Assembly: GCA_023428335.1 (NCBI GenBank)
Contig: JAEYYS010000232.1
Span: 1-7,965, forward strand
Reading direction: 5' to 3'
DNA length: 7,965 nt
Source: Verrucomicrobiota bacterium
GTDB lineage: Bacteria > Verrucomicrobiota > Verrucomicrobiia > Verrucomicrobiales > Verrucomicrobiaceae
Part shown: positions 1-6,748 of the stretch, one piece after another
How positions within the stretch are numbered: the stretch's first letter is position 1
How the letters are laid out: the number at the start of each line of letters is the position of its first letter
Notes under the pieces: generated by a model
The model's input: the letters and a program-made list of their open reading frames with translations, nothing else
Database searches by the model: none
What the model was told of the DNA's origin: nothing
Made by a program: the position numbers and the translations under genes

Positions 1-23
1 TCGGTGTTGTGTATAAGAGACAG
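1..23. other. Residual Tn5/Nextera adapter at contig end (artefact)
   Basis: Bases 8-23 read TGTGTATAAGAGACAG, the last 16 bases of the 19-bp Tn5 mosaic end used in Nextera libraries. Bases 1-4 (TCGG) also match the adapter stretch just before the mosaic end, with three mismatched bases between. Translated, the segment gives the peptides CIRDR or YKRQ, which are familiar marks of this contamination in protein databases. It is not genomic. It creates a false GTG start at 4 that is in frame with the acetolactate synthase gene. Confidence 0.95.
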
Positions 24-24
24 G

Positions 25-1065
25 CTCATGCTCGCCGAGACCCTGCAGTGCCCGGTCACCACGACCCTGCTCGGCAAGGGCGTCTTCCCGGAGACGCACG
101 CGCTGTCGCTGGGCATGATCGGCATGCACGGCACCGCCTACGCCAACAAGGCGATCTGCGAGGCCGACCTCATCTTCAACGTTGGCTCGCGCTTTGATGA
201 CCGCATCATCGGCAAGCCGCACATGTTCGGTCGCAACGCCAAGATCATCCATATCGACATCGACGCTGCCGAGCACAACAAGATGATCCGCACGGATGTG
301 CCGATCGCCGGCGATGCCAAGGCGGCCCTGAGCGACCTGCTGCCGCTGATCGAGAAGCTGCCGACCGAGGACTGGCTGGCGCACCTCGACGGCTACAAAA
401 AGAAGTTCCCGCTGAGCTACAAGAAGCAGGGCGGCCTGCGCATGCAGCAGGTCATCGACGAGCTCTATCAGCTCACCCAGGGCAAGGCCATCGTCAGCAC
501 CGACGTCGGCCAGCACCAGATGTGGGCGGCGCAGTTCTACAAGAACGACGCCAGCTACCACTGGCTCAGCTCCGGCGGTGCCGGCACCATGGGCTACGGC
601 TTCCCGGCCGCCATCGGCGCCCAGTTGGCCTGTCCGGACAAGATCGTCGTGTCGATCTCCGGCGACGGCGGCTTCCAGATGACCCTGTTTGAGCTGGCCA
701 CCGCCGCCATCCACAAGCTGCCGATCAAGATCCTCATCCTCAACAACAGCTACCTGGGCATGGTTCGCCAGTGGCAGGAGCTGTTCTTCGACAACCGCGA
801 GAGCGGCGTCGACCTGCTCGGCAACCCGGACTTCGTCAAGCTCGGCGAGGCCTATGGCATCAAGGGCTGGCACATCCGCCGCCCGGCCGATGTCGGCCGC
901 ATCCTGCAGCAGGCCCTCGACTACAACGACGGCCCCTGCATCATCGAGGCCGAGTGCATCAAGCACGAAAACGTCTTCCCCATGATCCCCGCCGGCGCTG
1001 CCCTCGAGGACATGCTCACCGAGGCCCCGAAACACAAGATGGAAAAGCCGACCGGTTCGACGTGA
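25..1065 (+). CDS. ilvB: Acetolactate synthase, catalytic (large) subunit, 5'-truncated
   Basis: This is the C-terminal ~346 residues of the thiamine-diphosphate enzyme that condenses pyruvate to 2-acetolactate, or pyruvate plus 2-ketobutyrate to acetohydroxybutyrate, in valine, leucine and isoleucine synthesis in the cytoplasm. Visible are the central FAD-domain segment VGSRFDDR (nt 181-204), the segment VGQHQMWAAQ (nt 505-534), and the ThDP/Mg motif running from GDG (nt 661-669) to NN (nt 742-747). GMVRQWQ follows, with the Trp that lies in the herbicide pocket of this family. Family members are about 560-600 residues, so some 220-250 N-terminal residues, including the catalytic Glu of the pyrimidine domain, lie beyond the contig end. 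The first genomic codon is at 25; anything before it is adapter. The stop is TGA at 1063-1065. The symbol could equally be ilvI. The family call is very secure, supported by ilvN downstream. Confidence 0.96.
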   Translation, partial: LMLAETLQCPVTTTLLGKGVFPETHALSLGMIGMHGTAYANKAICEADLIFNVGSRFDDRIIGKPHMFGRNAKIIHIDIDAAEHNKMIRTDVPIAGDAKAALSDLLPLIEKLPTEDWLAHLDGYKKKFPLSYKKQGGLRMQQVIDELYQLTQGKAIVSTDVGQHQMWAAQFYKNDASYHWLSSGGAGTMGYGFPAAIGAQLACPDKIVVSISGDGGFQMTLFELATAAIHKLPIKILILNNSYLGMVRQWQELFFDNRESGVDLLGNPDFVKLGEAYGIKGWHIRRPADVGRILQQALDYNDGPCIIEAECIKHENVFPMIPAGAALEDMLTEAPKHKMEKPTGST

Positions 1066-1115
1066 GTCGCTGATCGGTCTGATCCGACCGGTCCCCCTTC
1101 GGCCCCGTGCAGTCC

Positions 1116-1928
1116 ATGCCGCTTGATCAAATTCTTCAGGGTGACGCCTTCGCGGAACTCAGCAAGCTACCGGATGCCAGCGTCCAGGCCGTGATTGCCG
1201 ACCCACCCTATTTCAATGTTCTCGAAGATGAAGCCTGGGACACCCAGTGGCCGACCCCCGAAGACTACCTCACCTGGTGCGAAGCCTGGGTGGGGCAGGC
1301 GATGCGGGTGCTGCGCCCGGACGGCCTCTGCTTCCTGTTCGGCCAGCTAGGCAAGCGCGAGCACACCTTCCTGCACCTCATGTCCCGCCTCACCCAGCGC
1401 CATCCGTTTCACGATCTCCTCATCTGGGATCGTGCGGTCGGCTACAACGAGCGACGTGACAGCTTCACGCCGCAGTACGAGATGGTCCTCGTCCTACGCG
1501 GCGCGGGCGAGGTGAAGTTCCGCAAGGACGCCGTGCGCGTGCCCTACGACGCGCGCACGATCGAGCGCTACCTGCGCGACAAGCGCTACAAGAATCCCGA
1601 GGCGCGCCGCCGCCACCTGCGCAAGGGTCGCTACGCCACCAACCTGCTGCGCGTGCCCAGCCTCAAGGGCGCGTCGAAGGAGAAGTGCGGTCATCCGACC
1701 CAGAAGCCGCAGGCGCTCATCGAGAAGCTGGTGCTCTGCGCCACCGATCCCGGCGACACCGTGCTCGATCCCTTTCTCGGCTCCGGCACCACGGCCGCCG
1801 CCGCCAAAAAACTCGGCCGCCACTGGATCGGCATCGAACGCGATGCCGCCTATGTGCGGATCGCCGAACAACGCCTCGCCAAAGTCACCCCCGAAAGCCC
1901 CGTCCGTCAGGACGATTTCGGTTTCTAA
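1116..1928 (+). CDS. Beta-class DNA N6-adenine/N4-cytosine methyltransferase, orphan
   Basis: This 270-residue protein of the N6_N4_Mtase family transfers a methyl group from S-adenosylmethionine to an adenine or cytosine amino group in DNA. Motif order is that of the beta class: catalytic motif IV DPPY (residues 29-32), then HPTQKP (193-198), then the AdoMet-binding motif I DPFLGSGTT (218-226), with GIERD (239-243) as the acidic ribose-contact strand. The variable middle (about 130-190) is Arg/Lys-rich and probably holds target recognition. The length is that of a bare catalytic domain; no C-terminal extension like that of CcrM is present. I chose ATG 1116 over the in-frame GTG 1107 because it gives the usual N-terminus leading into DPPY; neither has a Shine-Dalgarno. 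It lies 50 nt after ilvB and 35 nt before ilvN, with no restriction gene beside it. It could be an epigenetic regulator or a remnant of a restriction-modification system. Recognition site and target base cannot be read from sequence. Confidence 0.92.
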   Translation: MPLDQILQGDAFAELSKLPDASVQAVIADPPYFNVLEDEAWDTQWPTPEDYLTWCEAWVGQAMRVLRPDGLCFLFGQLGKREHTFLHLMSRLTQRHPFHDLLIWDRAVGYNERRDSFTPQYEMVLVLRGAGEVKFRKDAVRVPYDARTIERYLRDKRYKNPEARRRHLRKGRYATNLLRVPSLKGASKEKCGHPTQKPQALIEKLVLCATDPGDTVLDPFLGSGTTAAAAKKLGRHWIGIERDAAYVRIAEQRLAKVTPESPVRQDDFGF

Positions 1929-1963
1929 TCCCCTCTTTTTAACCACCGCAGCCCCGCACCATC

Positions 1964-2509
1964 ATGAGTGAGAAAATCGCCGCCACCACCGACAAGAAGC
2001 CGTCCGCCCAGGCGGACATCGTCAACATCCACACCCTCAGTGTTTACGTCAACAACCAGCCCGGCGTCCTGGGCCGGATCTGCAACGTCTTCAGCCGCCG
2101 CGGCTTCAACATCGAGTCGCTCGTCGTCTCGCAGACCCGCGATCCGCGCTTCAGCCGCATGACCATCGGTATCAGCGGCCATCCCGAGGGCCTGCACCAG
2201 ATCATCCTGCAGGTGAACAAGCTGATCGACGTCATTCACTGCAACGAGCACACCGACCGCGACGCCGTCGCCAAGGAACTCGTCCTCGTCAAGGTCGCCG
2301 CCGGTCCGGACCAGCGCACGGAGATCCTGCAGATCGTCGAGCACTACGGCGGCAAGACCGTCGACCTCCAGGACGACAGCCTGATCGCCATGATCACCGG
2401 CAACACCGACAAGCTCGATGCCGCCATCCGCCTGCTCAGCAAGTTCGACATCGTCGAGACGGTCCGCACCGGTAAGGTCGTCATGGCGCGTGGTTTGGAG
2501 ACGACCTGA
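1964..2509 (+). CDS. ilvN: Acetolactate synthase, regulatory (small) subunit
   Basis: This 181-residue regulatory partner of the ilvB product stimulates catalysis and confers end-product (typically valine) inhibition. An N-terminal ACT domain spans about residues 22-95 and contains NNQPGVLGRICNVF followed by GFNIESL; the C-terminal small-subunit domain follows (about 100-175). By hand alignment with E. coli IlvH, the valine-site residues Gly14 and Asn29 correspond to Gly34 and Asn49 and are kept, so feedback inhibition is probably retained; Ser17 is replaced by Gly37. A polar tail of about 20 residues precedes the ACT domain, slightly longer than usual. ATG 1964 is the only sensible start, although no Shine-Dalgarno precedes it. 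Normally this gene follows ilvB directly; here a methyltransferase gene separates them. The symbol ilvH would be equally valid. Confidence 0.97.
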   Translation: MSEKIAATTDKKPSAQADIVNIHTLSVYVNNQPGVLGRICNVFSRRGFNIESLVVSQTRDPRFSRMTIGISGHPEGLHQIILQVNKLIDVIHCNEHTDRDAVAKELVLVKVAAGPDQRTEILQIVEHYGGKTVDLQDDSLIAMITGNTDKLDAAIRLLSKFDIVETVRTGKVVMARGLETT

Positions 2510-2510
2510 G

Positions 2511-2595
2511 GGTTTTTCTTCAGAAAAGCCGCCTCTTGCCAGAGTCAACGGCTTCGCTATGACTGGGAGCCCGGCGGGCCGGACAGCCCCCGGGC
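2511..2595 (+). promoter_or_regulatory. Structured leader between ilvN and pfkA
   Basis: Three hairpins can be drawn by hand in the 95-nt gap. A: GGTTTTTCT (2511-2519) with AGAAAAGCC (2522-2530), one G-U pair. B: AAGCCG (2526-2531) with CGGCTT (2549-2554), plus inner CTCT (2533-2536) with AGAG (2541-2544). C: GCCCGG (2569-2574) with CCGGGC (2590-2595), continued by GGGC (2576-2579) with GCCC (2586-2589), making ten G-C pairs with one bulged C and a 6-nt loop. A and B share bases 2526-2530 and exclude each other. C ends 9 nt before the pfkA ATG. None is followed by a T-run, so a standard intrinsic terminator is not supported. It could be an attenuator, a translation-blocking structure or a transcript 3' end; the function is inferred only. 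Confidence 0.35.
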
Positions 2596-2604
2596 CTCCC
2601 CTCC

Positions 2605-3750
2605 ATGACTGACTCCTTTCCCGCCCATCCGGTCGCCGTGCTCTGCAGCGGTGGCGATTCCCCTGGCATGAATGCCTTCCTCCGAGCCCTGGTGCGGCTC
2701 GGATTGAACCGCCACAAGGTGCCCGTCATCGGGGTCAAGGATGGCTACCGCGGCCTGGTCCGCGCCGCCCGTCAGGCGCACAGCTCGCCGGCCGAGATGC
2801 AGCGCCTCAAGGACGCTGTCGTCAACAACCCCGGTCGCAAGGGTCTCATCGAGAACCAGCCACTGGTGCTTATGGATCATGCCTCGGTGAGCGGCATCAT
2901 GGGCAAGGGCGGCACCGAATTGGGCTCGGCCCGCTGCAAGGAATTTCATGAACCGCAGGTGCGCGCCGAGGTCGTCGCCCTGCTTAAGGCGCTTGGCGTA
3001 CGCGCCCTGGTCGTCGTTGGTGGCGACGGCTCGCTGACCGGCGGCCGCCTGCTTGCCGAGGAGAGCGACCTGCGTGTCATTGGCGTGCCCGCCACGATCG
3101 ACAACGACCTGCAGTTCACCGAGCTCTCACTCGGTGTCGACACCGCCGTGCACACCCTGGTGTGGGCGGTGGATCACTTCATCGACACCGCCCGCAGCCA
3201 TCGACGCGTCATGGTGCTGGAGACCATGGGGCGAGATAGCGGCGACTTGGCGCGCATGGCGGCCCTGGCCTCCGGAGCCGAGATGGTCATCACCCCCGAG
3301 GGGGGGCCGCTCGACGCGGCGCAGATCCAGAAGCTCGCCAAGCGCATCGAGGATGCCATGATCCGCGGTCGCGGCCATGCGATTGTCCTGCTCGCCGAGG
3401 GCGTTCGCTTTGACCCGCCGCAGAAGCGCAACGGTTCCTACGTGCTGCGCGATGCCTTCCAGGAGTACTTTGACCGGCCCGGTGGACCGTTTTCCGACCT
3501 CGAGGTGCGTCCCTCCGTGCTCGGTCACCTGCAGCGCGGCGGTCATGCCACGCCTCAGGACTGCATCCTCGCGGCCCGCTTTGCCGAAAAGGCCTGGATG
3601 GTCCTGCTCGATCCGCTGGCCGGCAATGGTATCACTGCCCTGCGCGAAAACCGCGTGGCCCTGGTGCCCTTCGGGTGCCCGGACATACCCGAGCGTGGTC
3701 TGACGACCCAGGCCATGGATGACCTGCACGAGGACCTCAGCTTCTGGTGA
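2605..3750 (+). CDS. pfkA: 6-phosphofructokinase, probably ATP-dependent
   Basis: This 381-residue group-A phosphofructokinase converts fructose 6-phosphate to fructose 1,6-bisphosphate in glycolysis. Visible are GGDSPGMNA (16-24, phosphoryl-donor loop), GGTELGSARC (102-111), GGDGS (139-143), the catalytic segment TIDND (164-168, first Asp as base), MGR (208-210, sugar-phosphate contact) and GHLQRGG (307-313). Gly142 occupies the E. coli Gly104 position, which argues for ATP over pyrophosphate, where Asp is usual. The E. coli Gly124 position holds Ala163, neither the Gly of classical ATP enzymes nor the Lys of PPi enzymes. Compared with E. coli PfkA (about 320 residues), roughly 26 extra residues fall at about 55-88, and the C-terminus is longer. 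ATG 2605 fits the family N-terminus but lacks a Shine-Dalgarno and sits behind a strong hairpin. It lies 95 nt after ilvN and 80 nt before plsX. The family is certain; the phosphoryl donor is inferred. Confidence 0.93.
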   Translation: MTDSFPAHPVAVLCSGGDSPGMNAFLRALVRLGLNRHKVPVIGVKDGYRGLVRAARQAHSSPAEMQRLKDAVVNNPGRKGLIENQPLVLMDHASVSGIMGKGGTELGSARCKEFHEPQVRAEVVALLKALGVRALVVVGGDGSLTGGRLLAEESDLRVIGVPATIDNDLQFTELSLGVDTAVHTLVWAVDHFIDTARSHRRVMVLETMGRDSGDLARMAALASGAEMVITPEGGPLDAAQIQKLAKRIEDAMIRGRGHAIVLLAEGVRFDPPQKRNGSYVLRDAFQEYFDRPGGPFSDLEVRPSVLGHLQRGGHATPQDCILAARFAEKAWMVLLDPLAGNGITALRENRVALVPFGCPDIPERGLTTQAMDDLHEDLSFW

Positions 3751-3770
3751 GCTGCTGTGCGTTTCCGCAT

Positions 3771-3800
3771 TTGCAAACCGGCCAGCCCCGGCTTTAGACT
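3771..3800 (+). promoter_or_regulatory. Possible sigma-70-like promoter for plsX-fabH
   Basis: TTGCAA (3771-3776) and TAGACT (3795-3800) each match the -35 and -10 consensus at four of six bases, with an 18-nt spacer. They lie in a locally AT-richer stretch just after pfkA and about 30 nt before the plsX start. Placement is sensible, but such matches occur by chance and the consensus in this organism is unknown. Confidence 0.25.
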
Positions 3801-3824
3801 GCATGCCCTGTTGAAGACCAATCC

Positions 3825-3829
3825 GGAGG
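3825..3829 (+). promoter_or_regulatory. GGAGG ribosome-binding site unusually close to plsX
   Basis: A perfect GGAGG core is separated from the plsX ATG (3831) by a single base, whereas 5-9 bases is usual. Family homology fixes the start (the protein begins MKIALDVMGGDHAP), so the start is right and the spacing is odd. It is the only clear Shine-Dalgarno core before any gene start in the window. Confidence 0.45.
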
Positions 3830-3830
3830 C

Positions 3831-4836
3831 ATGAAAATCGCGTTGGATGTGATGGGCGGCGACCACGCCCCGCAAAACCCCATGGGCGGCGTCAAGCTCG
3901 CCCTCGAATCGCTGCCGCAAATCGACCGGATTTTCCTGGTCGGCGTGCCGGAGGTCATCGAACGGGAAATGGCGACCCAGGGCATTGCCAGCCCGAAACT
4001 GGAGATCGTGCCGGCCCTGCAGGTGGTCGACATGAGCGACAGCGGCCTGGACGCCGTGCGCCGCAAGAAGGACAGCTCGATCTCGCGCGCCGTCGATCTG
4101 GTCAAGGATGGCAAGGCGGACGCCGTGGTCAGCGCCGGTCACACCGGTGCGGCGGTCACCGCCAGCCTGATCAAGCTGCGCACCCTGCCGCACATTGAGC
4201 GACCCGCCATCGCCTCCATCATGCCGTCGGTGACCCATTCCTGGGTGCTGATCGATGCCGGCGCCAACCCGGACAGCCTGCCCGAGCATCTCGTCCAAAA
4301 CGCCCTCATGGGCAGCGCCTACGCCCGCCACGTGCTCGGCCGCGCCGAGCCGCGTGTCGGCCTGATGTCGAACGGTACCGAGGAGGAGAAGGGCAACAGC
4401 CTGTGCAAGGAGGCCGGCAAACTGCTGCGCAGCACGCCCGGCATCCGCTTCATCGGCAACGTCGAGGGCCATGACCTCTGGCAGGAACCGCCGGACGTGG
4501 TGGTCTGCGATGGTTTCACCGGCAACATCATCCTGAAGACCTCCGAGGCCCTGGCCGAGGCGCTCATCTCGATGATCAAGGGCGAGATCATGGCCTCCAA
4601 GATGACCATGATCGGCGGCAAGCTCGCCAAGCCCGCCTTCAAGCGCGTGCACAAGCGCATCAGCGCCGACGAGGCCGGCGGCATGCCCCTGCTCGGCCTC
4701 AACGGCATCACCATCATCGCCCATGGCGGCGCCAGCGCCTACGCGATGAAAAACGCCCTGCGCATGGCCTGCGACACCATCGCGCAGCAGATCAATCCGC
4801 ACATCGAGGCCGCGGTCTCGCAACACCTTCTCATCC

Positions 4837-4850
<14 letters not shown>
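3831..4850 (+). CDS. plsX: Phosphate acyltransferase PlsX
   Basis: This 339-residue enzyme transfers the acyl chain from acyl-ACP to inorganic phosphate, giving acyl-phosphate used by PlsY to start phospholipid synthesis; it acts peripherally at the inner membrane face. Family landmarks are the N-terminal DVMGGDHAP (6-14), DAVVSAGHTGA (97-107), DAGANPD (142-148), GLMSNGTEEEKGN (177-189), DVVVCDGFTGN (222-232) and PLLGLNGI (286-293). Length is normal (about 330-350), and the start matches the canonical PlsX beginning. Its last 14 nt overlap the fabH start, implying translational coupling. In many bacteria rpmF precedes plsX; here pfkA does, and the 80-nt gap is too short for rpmF. The possible promoter at 3771-3800 would let plsX-fabH be transcribed apart from pfkA. 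Confidence 0.97.
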
Positions 4851-5853
<1,003 letters not shown>

Positions 5854-5865
5854 GGGCTCAAATCA

Positions 5866-5879
5866 CAGATTGCAGATTG
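5866..5879 (+). repeat. Tandem heptamer CAGATTG x2
   Basis: Two perfect adjacent copies of CAGATTG (5866-5872 and 5873-5879) lie 12 nt after the fabH stop, in a stretch clearly AT-richer than its surroundings. It may be a small dispersed intergenic repeat or a regulator half-site pair. Two 7-mers are also compatible with simple slippage. Confidence 0.4.
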
Positions 5880-5887
5880 GGGTGTTT

Positions 5888-5926
5888 GCGGGCGTGCATT
5901 TCCCTGGCGACTGACAGGTTGCCCGC
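5888..5926 (+). other. Possible hairpin between fabH and the racemase gene
   Basis: GCGGGC (5888-5893) can pair with GCCCGC (5921-5926); inside it CCTG (5903-5906) can pair with CAGG (5915-5918). No T-run follows, so it is not a canonical intrinsic terminator. Position, after the lipid genes and before the racemase-sulfatase pair, would suit a transcript boundary. Evidence is base pairing by eye only. Confidence 0.2.
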
Positions 5927-5947
5927 GCGGTGGACGTTGCCTTTGCC

Positions 5948-6748
5948 ATGCCGCTTCGCTCCTGTCTGTACTCCCTCCTGGCGCTCCTGCTGTTCGCCGG
6001 GGCCTCCTGTTCACACACGCCAGCGCACGTGGCGCCGGATCGCCTGGTCGGCATTTTCGGCGGCATGGGGCCGGAGGCCACCGCCAATCTCTACGCCGAG
6101 ATCGTCCGCCTGACGCCGGCCAAGGAGGATCAGGAACATCTGCCGACGGTCATTTACAGCCGACCTCAGGTGCCCGATCGCACGCGCTGCATCGAGTCGG
6201 GCAGCCGCGAAATCGTCCCCTACCTGCGCGAGGGCGTGCGCCGCCTCGAACGCATGGGCGCCTCCTTCATCGTCATTCCCTGCAACACCGTGCACTACTA
6301 CCACGCCGACATGCAGCAAGCGGTGCGCATTCCGGTGCTGAACATGATCGAGGAGACCGTCGAGGCCGTGCGCCGCGAGCATCCGGACTGCCGGGTGATC
6401 GGCCTGCTCGCCTCCAACGGCACGGTGCGCAGCCGACTCTATGAGCAGGCCTTTGAAAAGCGCGGCCTGAAGGTGGTTTATCCGGAGGCCGACTGCCAGC
6501 AGAGCTGCGTGATGGACGCTGTCTACAGCATCAAGGCCGGTGGCGACAAGCGGCGACAGGCCGACCAGTTGGCGCGTGCGGCCGAGGATGTGACACGCAA
6601 GGGCGCCCAGGTCATCGTGCTCGGTTGCACCGAAATCCCGCTCGCCTTCGATGCCTCGCGCGCCCGCCGGCCCGTGGTCAATGCCACCGCGGTGCTCGCC
6701 CGCGCCGCCATCCGTGAATACCAAGCCAGCCCGCGCTCCCCCCGATGA
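5948..6748 (+). CDS. Aspartate/glutamate racemase-family protein with lipoprotein signal
   Basis: This 266-residue member of the PLP-independent Asp/Glu racemase superfamily has two catalytic cysteines that swap a proton to interconvert L- and D-amino acids. FGGMGPEAT (37-45), IPCNT with Cys112 and LGCTEIPL with Cys227 match aspartate-racemase/RacX/YgeA-type proteins rather than MurI. Unusually, the chain begins MPLRS, a hydrophobic run (about 6-19) and Cys21 in AGASC, which satisfies the broad lipobox rule, although Gly at -3 is atypical. Export and lipid anchoring are therefore inferred. ATG 5948 is preferred over GTG 5930 because it gives a compact signal peptide. An in-frame GTG at 6029 would yield an ordinary cytosolic racemase, but a signal-like reading frame ahead of it would then be unexplained. 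The stop overlaps the sulfatase start as ATGA. Substrate is unknown: aspartate, glutamate, another amino acid, or a related acid. Confidence 0.85.
   Translation: MPLRSCLYSLLALLLFAGASCSHTPAHVAPDRLVGIFGGMGPEATANLYAEIVRLTPAKEDQEHLPTVIYSRPQVPDRTRCIESGSREIVPYLREGVRRLERMGASFIVIPCNTVHYYHADMQQAVRIPVLNMIEETVEAVRREHPDCRVIGLLASNGTVRSRLYEQAFEKRGLKVVYPEADCQQSCVMDAVYSIKAGGDKRRQADQLARAAEDVTRKGAQVIVLGCTEIPLAFDASRARRPVVNATAVLARAAIREYQASPRSPR

Noticed and set aside
4..24. GTG at 4 as start of the acetolactate synthase gene
   Set aside because: It lies in adapter sequence; the family needs about 230 more N-terminal residues.
1073..1092. Hairpin after ilvB (CGGTC 1075-1079 with GACCG 1086-1090) as a terminator
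   Set aside because: Short stem with a wobble extension and followed by C-rich sequence, no T-run.
1116..1928. CcrM-type cell-cycle methyltransferase
   Set aside because: Motif order is beta-class, but the additional C-terminal domain of CcrM is missing and the target-recognition region was not recognisable.
1936..1940. Run of five T before ilvN as the tail of an intrinsic terminator
   Set aside because: No stable G-C stem could be drawn immediately upstream.
1494..1946. 150-codon open frame on the - strand opposite the methyltransferase
   Set aside because: Gly/Ala-rich mirror of the motif-bearing + strand gene; considered as a possible restriction partner, but no nuclease motif is visible.
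5948..6748. Glutamate racemase MurI
   Set aside because: The MurI N-terminal motif (DSGVGGLT-type) is absent; GGMGPEAT and the Cys contexts fit the aspartate racemase/RacX branch.
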